A DNA stretch of 52,414 nt, from the IMG/VR virus record IMGVR_UViG_3300042731_007248, positions 1 through 52,414 of that record, one strand, 5' to 3'. Numbering within the stretch: the first letter of the stretch is position 1; every line of letters begins with the position of its first letter. Positions 6,486 through 14,714 of the stretch are shown here, piece by piece. The stretch is from a virus. The notes under the pieces are model-generated. The model saw only the letters and a list, made by a program, of their open reading frames with translations. It was not told where the DNA came from and ran no database searches. The position numbers and the translations under genes were made by a program.

Positions 6486-7310
6486 ATGAAACGTAGAGAC
6501 ATACACGGAATGATATATGGGGATTTCGGTGTTGGTAAAGATACTTTTGCCAATACCTTCAGATCTCCGATACCGGGGGAACCAGACCGCAAGCTTGTCA
6601 TATTCACAGATGGCAAAGGTGGTAACGAGTTTCCATACTTTGAGGGAGCTACGGAAATAGGTGAGATACAAACCTATGAATGCGGTGAGGACTATTTCGG
6701 GGAACCTATCCTGATTGAGTATCAGGACATTATAAAGCCCAACGATGGTCTGACCAGAATAGAATTCATAAATTCGCCTATTCCCGAAAACCCTTATGCT
6801 GCGGATATAGTAAAAATGAAATTCCAAAACTATACCGCAGAACAGAAAACCATGGGTTGGAATACATTGATAATGTCGTCACTCTCAACTTTATCAATTG
6901 AATCCATGAATTTACAGAGACATATTCTCAACCCGGAAAGCCCGACCAAGAAAGTCGATAAGCGCCAATGGTACGGCGCTACAAAAGAATATCTCACTGA
7001 TATTTTCTCGTATCATCGAACTATTAAAGGTAATGTTCTTTATATTGCGCATACCGGACTGAAAGATGATAATGTGTCTGGTGAAATTATCCGACAAGTA
7101 GCCCTTCCAGGTTCCTTAGGCACCCAAAGCGGTATGCTTGTTGGTGAATGCTATCGGGTATTTGTTGAAAGGGATAAGGCCACCAAAAAGCGTAAACGGT
7201 GGTTGCAAACCGACAATGATGGAAAATTCTCAGCTAAATCACATCTAAAATGTGAAAGTCCCATAGAGCCAAACTATGAAGCGCTCTGGCATAAATGGGA
7301 CCAACTCTAA
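6486..7310 (+). CDS. Sak4-like RecA-fold ATPase, recombination
   Basis: A 274-residue P-loop ATPase of the phage nucleotide-binding protein/Sak4 type. The Walker A is GDFGVGKDTF (12-21), with Asp where Ser/Thr usually follows Lys and Thr after it. A hydrophobic strand ending LYIAHTG (about 182-188) fits the later RecA-fold strand. Sak4 proteins anneal or exchange single strands with help from SSB and an end-resecting nuclease, and both kinds of gene flank it. The start has only a weak TTGGAATT ribosome site, so expression may be limited. Confidence 0.7.
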   Translation: MKRRDIHGMIYGDFGVGKDTFANTFRSPIPGEPDRKLVIFTDGKGGNEFPYFEGATEIGEIQTYECGEDYFGEPILIEYQDIIKPNDGLTRIEFINSPIPENPYAADIVKMKFQNYTAEQKTMGWNTLIMSSLSTLSIESMNLQRHILNPESPTKKVDKRQWYGATKEYLTDIFSYHRTIKGNVLYIAHTGLKDDNVSGEIIRQVALPGSLGTQSGMLVGECYRVFVERDKATKKRKRWLQTDNDGKFSAKSHLKCESPIEPNYEALWHKWDQL

Positions 7311-7323
7311 CAAAGGGGGCAGT

Positions 7324-7500
7324 ATGGAATTCGAAACCAAAGACATTACGCGCATGTACGATGCCATGAAAAAAGTTATGACAGTCCAAGGGGATTACAT
7401 GAAACGCGGGGGCACCGATGTTTCCCAGTTGCTTAATTTGCAGGATGAAATTCTGAATGTAATTGATTACATGAAAAATAAAAACGAGGAGAAGCATTAA
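7324..7500 (+). CDS. small helical protein (58 aa)
   Basis: ATG at 7324 follows AAGGGGGCAGT; the longer frame would overlap the ATPase gene. It is all-helical and amphipathic with no recognised motif. Lying between the Sak4-like and SSB-like genes, it may be an accessory of that set. Confidence 0.65.
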   Translation: MEFETKDITRMYDAMKKVMTVQGDYMKRGGTDVSQLLNLQDEILNVIDYMKNKNEEKH

Positions 7501-7501
7501 T

Positions 7502-8224
7502 ATGGGTAGAAAATTTCCATTTGGCGATATACAAACCGACGATATGTTTCCGGCAATGAACGGTATTTTTAAGGCGCTTGAATTTGAAGAGTGGGATGGT
7601 CCCAGTGGTAAACTTACGTATCATATCAAGTTTGCCTGTGTCTCTCCGGCAGACTTCAAAGGTATGCGGTATGATGAGTGGTATTGTGTGGGCGACGATG
7701 AGCACCCGGACGAAATTGTTAAAACCACCCTCGGATGCAAAAACCTTGAACTTTTTCGGGTTGCCTCCGGTATACCGCCCGAAATGAACGATGATGAAGA
7801 ATTGGCTGAATTTATCGCCGCAACCAATCCGCATGTTGGTTTGAAGTTGTACGTTACTGAGCGAGAAAAAGACGGGCAAAAAATTCCAACCAATTCGATT
7901 TCAAGACAAGGATATTTCCAATTGGGCTCCAAGGATGTTGAAATCGGCATCGTGGAAAACACGGTCAAAAAGAGCAAATCCAGAGCAGCTTTGGCCAAGC
8001 GTCCCGGTTTTCAACCCGGACCGGCACGTAAACCGGCAATGACTACTCCCATGGGTCCGGCATTCGCCCCAACTACCGAAGAATCTAAAGAAGAAGAACC
8101 AAAAGAAGAAGAAATGCTAGATTGTTCCATCTGTGGCGCTAAAGTCCCCGAATCTGAAATGGTCGAGCATTACAAAGCATGTTCTTCTGATCACGATACA
8201 CCGTCTGAAAAACTACCGTTTTAA
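7502..8224 (+). CDS. SSB-like protein with zinc finger and acidic tip
   Basis: A 240-residue protein. Residues 1-150 look like the beta-rich single-strand-binding domain of phage DUF669-like proteins; a Pro/Gly linker (165-195) and an acidic Glu-rich stretch follow. Then C208, C211, H223 and C227 form a C2HC zinc finger, and the chain ends EKLPF, close to the partner-binding tip of bacterial SSB (DDIPF). It probably coats single-stranded DNA and recruits the neighbouring ATPase and nuclease or the polymerase. A terminator-like hairpin follows. Confidence 0.65.
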   Translation: MGRKFPFGDIQTDDMFPAMNGIFKALEFEEWDGPSGKLTYHIKFACVSPADFKGMRYDEWYCVGDDEHPDEIVKTTLGCKNLELFRVASGIPPEMNDDEELAEFIAATNPHVGLKLYVTEREKDGQKIPTNSISRQGYFQLGSKDVEIGIVENTVKKSKSRAALAKRPGFQPGPARKPAMTTPMGPAFAPTTEESKEEEPKEEEMLDCSICGAKVPESEMVEHYKACSSDHDTPSEKLPF

Positions 8225-8244
8225 GCGGACATTTGTCTAAACCT

Positions 8245-8274
8245 AACCCCCTTCCATCAGGTTGGGGGTTTTTT
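8245..8274 (+). terminator. intrinsic terminator after the SSB-like gene
   Basis: AACCCCC (8245-8251) pairs with GGGGGTT (8264-8270) and six T follow in all (8269-8274). The next gene begins only 17 bases later, so this probably works as a partial terminator that lowers expression of the polymerase-containing section. Confidence 0.6.
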
Positions 8275-8291
8275 ATTTTAAAGGAAAACCA

Positions 8292-8501
8292 ATGGATAAA
8301 AAACAACTACAAAAATTAAATGATTGCCTTATTAATGCTATTGATTTTTTGGATGTGCTTTCCAAACACTACAAAATTGACAATTACCATTACGATGTTA
8401 TGTCAGAACATCTTCAAGAAAGCTTAAAAATAGTCAATAAACTCCAAGAAGTTAGTCCTGACAAATTTGATTTTTTGAAATATTTGGAAGGAAACAAGTA
8501 A
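8292..8501 (+). CDS. small helical protein (69 aa)
   Basis: ATG at 8292 follows AAAGGAAAACCA just after the terminator; the frame from 8262 would start in the hairpin. All-helical with charged surfaces; no family recognised. Confidence 0.65.
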   Translation: MDKKQLQKLNDCLINAIDFLDVLSKHYKIDNYHYDVMSEHLQESLKIVNKLQEVSPDKFDFLKYLEGNK

Positions 8502-8543
8502 TAAACACAAGAATTTTAGATATGTTATTTGGAGAAAAAATAA

Positions 8544-8756
8544 ATGGATTACGAAATACCACATGAAATAAGACTTGAAATGAGCAAGAAAGCCCAAGAG
8601 CATACTACCTGGATGGAAGGTAACATAACAGTTACTTTTGAGGCATTTCTTAAAGTATTCAGCTATTTCTATCTTGAATCCATGTTGCACGGCATGGGTC
8701 ACGGTTACGAAATGGCTGCAAAGCATTTTGCAAAAATGGAAAACGAACATGATTAA
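8544..8756 (+). CDS. small helical protein upstream of polymerase (70 aa)
   Basis: Good TTTGGAGAAAAAATAA ribosome site. The C-terminal half is rich in Met, His and aromatic residues. Its last eight bases overlap the start of the polymerase N-part (ATGATTAA), so the two are probably translationally coupled. No family recognised. Confidence 0.65.
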   Translation: MDYEIPHEIRLEMSKKAQEHTTWMEGNITVTFEAFLKVFSYFYLESMLHGMGHGYEMAAKHFAKMENEHD

Positions 8757-10608
8757 AAACGGTTCAGACAATGCCCAAATCCTATTCATTTTGGATTGCC
8801 CGGATTATCAAGGCCAATATTCCGGTATTCTGATGTCGGACTTCTCCGGCAACCGGTACAAACAATTTATGATGTCCGCTGGAATTTTTACCGAAAACAT
8901 TAAAATTATCAGCCTGGTCAACCGCTATTATTCCATGGGTGACATACGGATGGTTCCGACAACCGATATCGTATCTGCTTTCGACGATTTGAATTGGTAT
9001 ATCGCCAAAATGCTGAATCTGCGTGTTTTGGTGCCTATGGGCAACTACAGCCTATTCTGCCTGACCGGCAAGGGTAAGGTAAAGGCCGACTTGAGAAAGT
9101 TCTATGGTCGTGATGTCAGTGCCTCAGAAGCGGAAAAGAAAGCGGATCTCTCAAAGCTGCGCGGATCAATCTACCCATACATCTCAAATGACGGGCGAAA
9201 ACTGAAAATATTGCCGATCCTTTCTCCCGGTTCCTTAAATGCCAATGAGAAATGGGTGAAACGAACAGTTTTTGATTTTCAGAAACTTTCCAGGCATCTG
9301 AAATTTTCCGGTATTCTGGATCTGAAGCGGAACCATTTCATAAATCCAACTGAATCACATGTGTCCGTATACACTAAAATGGTGGAGCGTGATTGGAAAG
9401 ACCTGATTCTTGCCCCTGATATAGAAACCAGCGGTAAAAACATGACATGTATCGGATTTGCCCATCAGCTTGATGCGTCCATTACAATCCCGACATCAAC
9501 CGAAAGAGAAAAACGGGTATTTCTACCCTACGTAAAACGGATATGCGAATCTGGAGCCCCTAAAGTGCTATGCAATGGCCTATACGATGCCTATTGGCTC
9601 TACTACTATGGAATTGCTCTGAATAATTATGTTTATGACGTGCAATACATGCACCATGCAATTGATCCACTTGATAATCATTCACTTGATTATCTGGCAT
9701 CAATTTACTTGGATCATTGTCAATATTGGAAGGACGAAGCAAAGGATAAGGATAAAATCAAAAAGTATGCTCGGCAATTGGACGCCTTATGGGTCTACAA
9801 CGGTTTGGATTGCTGCATTACCAGGGAACTTTATATTCCGCTCCTGAGACACCTGGAGCAAGTTGATATGGTTCAGTTCTATCTTGAGCACTATGCTGAG
9901 ATGATCCCGGTTCTATTGAAGACCTCGTTGCATGGCATGAAGGTTGATATTGAAGCTCAAAAGGAATGGGCGGCATCTCTCCGGGTATCAATGGCTGAAA
10001 TGCGAACCAAGCTCGAAGAAATTGCAGGTGAGAACCTTTTCTCCACATGGTTCTCACCATCTATACGAAAAGCGACACCTGTTGAGATAATGGATTTGCT
10101 CAAACCTGAATATTTTACAGCTAACTATGAGAACGAGTCAGATATACCAAAGTCTAAATGGATAGATCCCGAGAAGGTTAAAACCTGGAAAGCCCTTACA
10201 GGCAACACGTATGTGAAATCCGGTAAGAATGCAGGAATGGTAAAATATCGTGAAGAGATTGACGGGAAATCATTCTCACCGGCGAAACTGTCAAAACTGT
10301 TCCATGAAACTCTTGGCCTTCCCGGGGTAAAGAAACGTAGAAAAGGAAAACGGGAATCAACTAATTCTCTGGATGAAGCCTCTATCAGAAAATTGATGGA
10401 TAAATATCCTAAGAAGGCCGGTAAAGCAGGAACATATTTACTTGAATACCGCTCCATGCAAAAAGAACTTGATTACTTTAAACCTGGTGTAATTGACCCG
10501 GACGGCCGTATCAGATTCGGCTATGGATTCCTGACAACCGCCGGTCGTCTCAGATCAGCCAAAAATCCAAGGGGAACCGGGATGAACGGCCAGAACATAA
10601 AGAGGTGA
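8749..10608 (+). CDS. family A DNA polymerase, N-terminal part (split gene)
   Basis: A 619-residue first half of a PolA-type polymerase. Residues about 8-180 resemble a uracil-DNA-glycosylase domain (ILFILDCPD, LVPMGNYSLF, RGSIYPY, LPILSPGS), but the usual catalytic HPS is SPG, so it is probably inactive. Then the 3'-5' exonuclease: D224-x-E226 in DIETSG, D280 in NGLYDAYW, Y350-x3-D354 in YNGLD. The thumb follows, and TTAGRLRSAKNP (596-607) precedes QNIKR, where the frame stops. Motifs A, B and C are absent and sit in the gene at 19248. The stop lies inside an AGGTGACTTAAATG junction. ATG 8749 is chosen by coupling to the previous gene. Confidence 0.9.
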   Translation: MIKNGSDNAQILFILDCPDYQGQYSGILMSDFSGNRYKQFMMSAGIFTENIKIISLVNRYYSMGDIRMVPTTDIVSAFDDLNWYIAKMLNLRVLVPMGNYSLFCLTGKGKVKADLRKFYGRDVSASEAEKKADLSKLRGSIYPYISNDGRKLKILPILSPGSLNANEKWVKRTVFDFQKLSRHLKFSGILDLKRNHFINPTESHVSVYTKMVERDWKDLILAPDIETSGKNMTCIGFAHQLDASITIPTSTEREKRVFLPYVKRICESGAPKVLCNGLYDAYWLYYYGIALNNYVYDVQYMHHAIDPLDNHSLDYLASIYLDHCQYWKDEAKDKDKIKKYARQLDALWVYNGLDCCITRELYIPLLRHLEQVDMVQFYLEHYAEMIPVLLKTSLHGMKVDIEAQKEWAASLRVSMAEMRTKLEEIAGENLFSTWFSPSIRKATPVEIMDLLKPEYFTANYENESDIPKSKWIDPEKVKTWKALTGNTYVKSGKNAGMVKYREEIDGKSFSPAKLSKLFHETLGLPGVKKRRKGKRESTNSLDEASIRKLMDKYPKKAGKAGTYLLEYRSMQKELDYFKPGVIDPDGRIRFGYGFLTTAGRLRSAKNPRGTGMNGQNIKR

Positions 10609-10613
10609 CTTAA

Positions 10614-10799
10614 ATGGGAATAATGGTTTGCGATAAGTGTGGTAAAAGCATTAAGGCTAAATATGAACAAGAAACTGAAAATTCAACGGAACACTTTAGA
10701 ATTGTTCCTTGCCCTGAATGCAGTCAGGCAGATTATAATCGAGGTTTCAGCGCGGCAATTAAAAAAATTCTCGATACATTCGGCGAAAAGGTGACTTAA
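10614..10799 (+). CDS. zinc-ribbon microprotein, CxCG/PCxxC-type (61 aa)
   Basis: Carries CDKCG (about residues 6-10), PCPEC (about 32-36), then Y-N-R-G-F and a helix. The second half matches the genes at 11073, 11823 and 18423. It is the first gene of the block that separates the polymerase halves and starts in the AGGTGACTTAAATG junction. Confidence 0.7.
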   Translation: MGIMVCDKCGKSIKAKYEQETENSTEHFRIVPCPECSQADYNRGFSAAIKKILDTFGEKVT

Positions 10800-11072
10800 A
10801 TGCTTGTTTTGTGTCCAATTTGCGGTGCGCCGCTTAAAGCTAAAAAAGCGGATTACAGAGTATATCACGGTAAAACCAAACCAGTAACGGTCTATGAACT
10901 TGAAATGTGTCCGCACTGTTTCAAGGGAAAAGCCAAAATAAAAGCAACACATTCTATTATTTGGTGGCAATGCCCGATATGCTTATATAACCATACTTGT
11001 GATATCGGAACTAATACAACTTCCGGCATTTGTGATAATTGCAAAAACCTAATAAAACTTGAGGTGACTTAA
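10800..11072 (+). CDS. double zinc-ribbon small protein (90 aa)
   Basis: Four Cys pairs (CPIC, CPHC, CPIC, CDNC) plus one extra Cys suggest two zinc ribbons in tandem, separated by a Lys-rich linker. Starts and ends in AGGTGACTTAAATG junctions. Function unknown. Confidence 0.7.
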   Translation: MLVLCPICGAPLKAKKADYRVYHGKTKPVTVYELEMCPHCFKGKAKIKATHSIIWWQCPICLYNHTCDIGTNTTSGICDNCKNLIKLEVT

Positions 11073-11312
11073 ATGAAAGTACACTGCGTTTGTGGTCGAG
11101 AGTTATTTATTGTGGATCAACCTGATGATTACGATTACCCGACTGTAACGCCATGCCCTAAATGCATGCTGGCAAAATATAAGGAAGGCCAGCAAAGTAT
11201 CGGCTACTCTAAAGGTTACCAAGCTGGCTATAACCAGGCCAAAAAAGTTGTTTTTGGCTATATGAAAGGTAAATTGGGCTATCACCATGAAACGGAGGAT
11301 ACTGAAGAATGA
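11073..11312 (+). CDS. zinc-ribbon microprotein, CxCG/PCxxC family (79 aa)
   Basis: Has CVCGRELFIV, an acidic loop, PCPKC, then a GYSKGYQAGYNQA helix with repeated G-Y. Paralogous to 11823 and 18423, which share CxCG, a spacer of roughly 20 residues, CxxC and a G-Y/F tail. Overlaps the next gene by four bases. Confidence 0.7.
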   Translation: MKVHCVCGRELFIVDQPDDYDYPTVTPCPKCMLAKYKEGQQSIGYSKGYQAGYNQAKKVVFGYMKGKLGYHHETEDTEE

Positions 11313-11614
11313 AGAAACTAATTGCATGCGCTTTACTGGTCCTGGTGACCGGTTGCCCCGGACCGACATCAAATGAAATAAATCTTCAAAAAGAAGTTGA
11401 GAATTTGGAAAAAAGAAACGATCTTCTTTATGAACGAAATTGGGATTTGAAAAACAAATTGGAGAAACTTTCCAAATTGCAAATGGACAACGATGTGGTT
11501 GAAATCAAAAGAGCAGACTATGATTGGTCATGGTTCGGAGATTGTGTTGAAATAATGCAAAGGTACATTGCTTTCGATTACAAAGTAACCTTTGAAAAGA
11601 AAGGTGAAGAATGA
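11309..11614 (+). CDS. lipoprotein with coiled coil (101 aa)
   Basis: The N-terminus is Lys-Lys followed by a hydrophobic core and the lipobox VTGC (Cys at residue 16), predicting an outer- or inner-membrane lipoprotein. A charged coiled coil follows (about 27-62). Small phage lipoproteins with a coiled coil can be o-spanins, but no i-spanin partner is adjacent, so lysis function is only a possibility. Confidence 0.65.
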   Translation: MKKLIACALLVLVTGCPGPTSNEINLQKEVENLEKRNDLLYERNWDLKNKLEKLSKLQMDNDVVEIKRADYDWSWFGDCVEIMQRYIAFDYKVTFEKKGEE

Positions 11615-11814
11615 AATACACATTAACTTTAACTATTGGTTACCCTACAGCAATGCAGCAAACTACCATTACAAATGATGACATGGGGTATGACGATGAG
11701 ACTTGGGAAAAATTGCCCAATACCTTAAAAGAAAAATCGCTTAATGCTCATTTGGCAGCTTGGATTCAAAACCATTTAGAGTATTATTGGGAAGAACCAG
11801 ACGATGATGACTAG
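11611..11814 (+). CDS. small acidic protein (67 aa)
   Basis: Begins with a beta-like MKYTLTLTIGYP, then a helical part and a very acidic end (EEPDDDD). Overlaps the lipoprotein gene by four bases. Ends in a TAGGGGGC junction. No family recognised. Confidence 0.65.
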   Translation: MKYTLTLTIGYPTAMQQTTITNDDMGYDDETWEKLPNTLKEKSLNAHLAAWIQNHLEYYWEEPDDDD

Positions 11815-11822
11815 GGGGCGGT

Positions 11823-12053
11823 ATGCACGTGTATTGTAAATGCGGCAATCTGCTTGAAATCCTAAAAGAAGATGAATACGAGACAATAGTAACACAATGC
11901 AAGCGCTGTATAAATCAAAACCGCACAAAGATACACAATAAAGGTTTTGAGGATGGTTTTAAAAGCGGCAAACAAGTCGGATGGACAGAAGGTTACTCGG
12001 AATGTATGGGAGATATGAACATTTTAAGAAATTTCGGTGACCACTATAAATAG
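11823..12053 (+). CDS. zinc-ribbon microprotein, CxCG/PCxxC family (76 aa)
   Basis: CKCGNLLEIL, then CKRC about 20 residues later, then a helix with repeated G-F/G-W/G-Y. Clear paralogue of the protein at 11073. Preceded and followed by TAGGGGGC junctions, so it looks like a complete cassette. Confidence 0.7.
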   Translation: MHVYCKCGNLLEILKEDEYETIVTQCKRCINQNRTKIHNKGFEDGFKSGKQVGWTEGYSECMGDMNILRNFGDHYK

Positions 12054-12061
12054 GGGGCAAT

Positions 12062-12307
12062 ATGAACGAACATCAGCTTGCGCTCAAAATAAAGATGTCA
12101 AAGCAGTATCATAAAACCAAACTTAAGTTGGCCAAAGCTAATTTCATCTCCATAATGCAAACAGAACCTTCTGAAACTGACATGGCTATTTTGAGAAATC
12201 AGTACCTACCCGAATTTTTCAATGAGTTTGACAAATGGATAAAGGCTGTTGAACGTTATTATGAATCACTCAAAGATTCTAAAGGGGGGCAGGCAAATGC
12301 AGGATGA
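12062..12307 (+). CDS. small helical protein (81 aa)
   Basis: Follows a TAGGGGGC junction. Lys-rich N-terminal helix and an aromatic C-terminal helix. Overlaps the next gene by 11 bases. No family recognised. Confidence 0.65.
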   Translation: MNEHQLALKIKMSKQYHKTKLKLAKANFISIMQTEPSETDMAILRNQYLPEFFNEFDKWIKAVERYYESLKDSKGGQANAG

Positions 12308-12512
12308 GTTGAAAATCATAAAAAACGACATTCAAACCATTAAATTGACTTTGGCCTCGGTCATGTCGGTGTTAGTCGGGATACTGGAAAATGAACTTAT
12401 AGATGAAACAAACTTACACACAAGGCAGGTTAAAAGCGAGGTTATTGCTGATTATGAAGAATTGATTACAAGATTGGTTGACTGTTCGGAGGAACTGCAT
12501 GGCAAAACATAA
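12297..12512 (+). CDS. small helical protein, one hydrophobic segment (71 aa)
   Basis: ATG at 12297 follows AAAGGGGGGCAGGCAA. A hydrophobic helix (about residues 17-31) between charged helices could be membrane-associated or a coiled-coil core. Overlaps its neighbours on both sides. Confidence 0.6.
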   Translation: MQDELKIIKNDIQTIKLTLASVMSVLVGILENELIDETNLHTRQVKSEVIADYEELITRLVDCSEELHGKT

Positions 12513-12909
12513 TTTGGATTTGGCTCAGATTTATCAAGATATCCTGAAAGATGGTTATAGGCAAAAATGCCTGTTTTATAGCGGAAAAGCATCAGAATCA
12601 TTATCAGAGATTAGAAAAAAATTAAGAGAAGAGGATATTACCGAAACTGTTGAACAAATCGCCGATGATTTTCAGGAATTTAAAATACAAATTGCAAACG
12701 CTTGTGAAATATTTAGACAATATCGTTTAGCTACTCAGAAAGCGTTTGTCGACAGACATCGGTTAAATCTTGATGAAGGGATTACATCGGCTCCCGGCAG
12801 TTTTGAATTTGCAGATTGTGAGGATATTGAGTCTATTCCTCCTAAAGTTAAGGCACATGGCCGCGTTAAAAAACTAAAAGAAATTTATGATGGTAAATTT
12901 CTAGACTAA
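12499..12909 (+). CDS. hypothetical helical protein (136 aa)
   Basis: ATG at 12499 follows TCGGAGGAACTGC. Mostly helical with many charged residues, ending in a basic stretch (HGRVKKLK). No motif recognised. Confidence 0.65.
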   Translation: MAKHNLDLAQIYQDILKDGYRQKCLFYSGKASESLSEIRKKLREEDITETVEQIADDFQEFKIQIANACEIFRQYRLATQKAFVDRHRLNLDEGITSAPGSFEFADCEDIESIPPKVKAHGRVKKLKEIYDGKFLD

Positions 12910-12950
12910 AATGATAAACCGCGTATGTAGAAAGAAAGGAAAACCGTTGA

Positions 12951-13244
12951 ATGAAGAAACTATTGATTGGGAGTTGCTTATTCCTGTTGCTCGTTGGGTG
13001 TTCCCCGGAGGATATTCCCGGAGAGGAAGAGAAACCGCCGGAGAATGCCAAGAAGTGGCTTGTAATGGTTCCGCTGCCGAACGGAAAAATGCTGAACTAT
13101 TACCCGGATGGGGAAATTTACTCACCCACCGCCTATGACAGATATTGGGAGCTTACGGTTAATGGCAAAACTGTTCGTGTTCCGGTGAATATAGCCATTA
13201 TTGAGGAAATCAACAAAGAGGTAGAAAAACCACAGGAAAAATAA
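12951..13244 (+). CDS. small lipoprotein (97 aa)
   Basis: N-terminus MKKLLIGSCLFLLLVGC has a basic start, a hydrophobic core and a lipobox (LVGC, Cys17), followed by an acidic Pro-rich linker and a small beta-like domain. Predicted to be exported and lipid-anchored. It directly precedes a polytopic membrane protein and may act with it at the envelope. Confidence 0.65.
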   Translation: MKKLLIGSCLFLLLVGCSPEDIPGEEEKPPENAKKWLVMVPLPNGKMLNYYPDGEIYSPTAYDRYWELTVNGKTVRVPVNIAIIEEINKEVEKPQEK

Positions 13245-13245
13245 A

Positions 13246-14460
13246 ATGTCCAACAAGTTTGGAATTTTTACCCGGATGCTTCTCATGGTGTCCGGGTTTT
13301 TTATTTCTTTGGCAAGTTGCGGTTTCACATGCCGTTACATTGTGTTGCACGATACACCGCCTGAGTTGACCGGCAATTGGCTGTTCAATACGGATATCTG
13401 GTTTTATTACTCAAAGCTTGTCGGCGGTGGCATTGGTGTATTTATTTCTCAGGTATGCAGCCTGATAGCTTACAGGAAACTTGGTTTTAGGTATTTGTTG
13501 GTGATTTTCTGGCTATCTACCGTTGGAAGTATCCTGGTCACATTTTTGAGCTATTACGATAGTCAGCTTACATACGAACTGAATTCGTACAATACGCGGT
13601 ATGAGAAGGCCAAGGCTCAATATTTCAGTAATCCCCTATACAAGGTATTGCAGGAACGGCAAGCGTTTAATGTAGAGGCTCTAAACGGCCTAATAGCGAG
13701 ACAGCAAAAAGCCTATGAAGCCATGCGGTCAATCAGGCACACCACGAAAGCTGTGAAAGAGCTTAAAGAATATGAAGAACTGTTATTGGTAGCCGAGAAA
13801 AAGACGAATGACGCCACACAAGCGGTAATTGAGTTTCAGGAAGGCTTTCGGTTTTCGGAACCTGTAATAATTAGTAATATTTATGGACGTATGGCATTGG
13901 ATATTGCCAAATTTTATGGTAAAAAAGAAGTGTCATTCGAAGAGTGGTTAACGCTTGTCCTAAACTGGATGGTCTTATTTGTTTTCAGTGCAGCACCCGA
14001 CCTTATAGGGCCTTTCTTAATCTCAATAGCTTTTATGGGAAGTGAAAAAATGAAACACGAACTTGATACGACCGAGGTTGTAAGCTTCCATCGGAAAGTA
14101 CCACGAGGCAAAGGTATCATGACATGGCTGCAACGGCAGGCTGAAGCAATGATGAAACGTGAACTTAAAACCATCAAACCCAAACTGACAGACGATGATG
14201 ATTTGGAAAAAATTGAGGAAAATACCGAAACTCTAACCGGAATGCCGATTTCAGGGTTGTTCAAAACTCCGCCTCCAAAAGGTTTCGATGCAAAACAGGT
14301 TCTTGAAACCGTGACAGAGGAACAGATCGAACTGATTGTGAAATTTGTCAAAGAAGGTAAGAGTCAGAATAAAATAATTGATTTGGTTTTCATGATGAAA
14401 CCGAACAAAACACTGCGCAACAAAGTTCGCGCCGTAGTTATGGAGTATATAGATGGATAA
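13246..14460 (+). CDS. membrane protein with long coiled coil (404 aa)
   Basis: Three hydrophobic segments near the N-terminus (about 10-32, 56-75 and 81-102) are followed by a long charged coiled coil (about 105-205), a fourth membrane segment (about 238-265) and a cytoplasmic tail. The last 60 residues look like a small helix-turn-helix (VKEGKSQNKIIDLVF). It is the largest protein in the block separating the polymerase halves. I do not recognise a family; superinfection exclusion or host-membrane remodelling are guesses. Confidence 0.7.
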   Translation: MSNKFGIFTRMLLMVSGFFISLASCGFTCRYIVLHDTPPELTGNWLFNTDIWFYYSKLVGGGIGVFISQVCSLIAYRKLGFRYLLVIFWLSTVGSILVTFLSYYDSQLTYELNSYNTRYEKAKAQYFSNPLYKVLQERQAFNVEALNGLIARQQKAYEAMRSIRHTTKAVKELKEYEELLLVAEKKTNDATQAVIEFQEGFRFSEPVIISNIYGRMALDIAKFYGKKEVSFEEWLTLVLNWMVLFVFSAAPDLIGPFLISIAFMGSEKMKHELDTTEVVSFHRKVPRGKGIMTWLQRQAEAMMKRELKTIKPKLTDDDDLEKIEENTETLTGMPISGLFKTPPPKGFDAKQVLETVTEEQIELIVKFVKEGKSQNKIIDLVFMMKPNKTLRNKVRAVVMEYIDG

Positions 14461-14713
14461 AAATATAAAAAAAGCAATATTGTACGGCCTTAGAAAAGCT
14501 TTGCAGGATAAGCTTCGAGAAGCCTCTAACAGGCTTACAATCATAATAGATGAGGGATACTTCAATGTTTCTGTGTCATCCGGAAATACTTACAATCAGA
14601 GTAAAGTGCGCGAATTACTTAGAGATACTAAAAGCACAATTGCTGAAATTGAATCATTATCTGCAATTTTCTGGCAGATAAGTAATGACGAATTGGATTT
14701 AAAGGATAAATAA
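14453..14713 (+). CDS. small helical protein, paralogue of 18740 gene (86 aa)
   Basis: Starts MDKNIKKAI, then G-L-R, a helix and a beta-like SVSSG segment. The gene at 18740 starts MDKNLQRAV with G-I-R and keeps the same layout, so the two are duplicates 4 kb apart. Overlaps the membrane-protein gene by eight bases. Confidence 0.65.
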   Translation: MDKNIKKAILYGLRKALQDKLREASNRLTIIIDEGYFNVSVSSGNTYNQSKVRELLRDTKSTIAEIESLSAIFWQISNDELDLKDK

Positions 14714-14714
14714 A

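Larger units (their letters stand above)
10603..11075 (+). repeat. three identical AGGTGACTTAAATG gene junctions
   Basis: The 14-mer AGGTGACTTAAATG occurs at 10603-10616, 10789-10802 and 11062-11075. Each copy holds a stop codon, the ribosome site AGGTGA and the ATG of the next gene. The first copy supplies the stop of the polymerase N-part. Identical junctions in a row point to duplication or recombination between cassettes. Confidence 0.8.

Noticed and set aside
8638-8748. Longer start for the polymerase N-part at 8638
   Set aside because: It would run through the preceding gene; the ATG at 8749 begins exactly where the glycosylase-like fold starts and overlaps the previous stop in the usual coupled way.
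12911-13138. Open frame overlapping the lipoprotein gene
   Set aside because: The frame at 12951 has a perfect lipoprotein signal and ribosome site; this one has neither.
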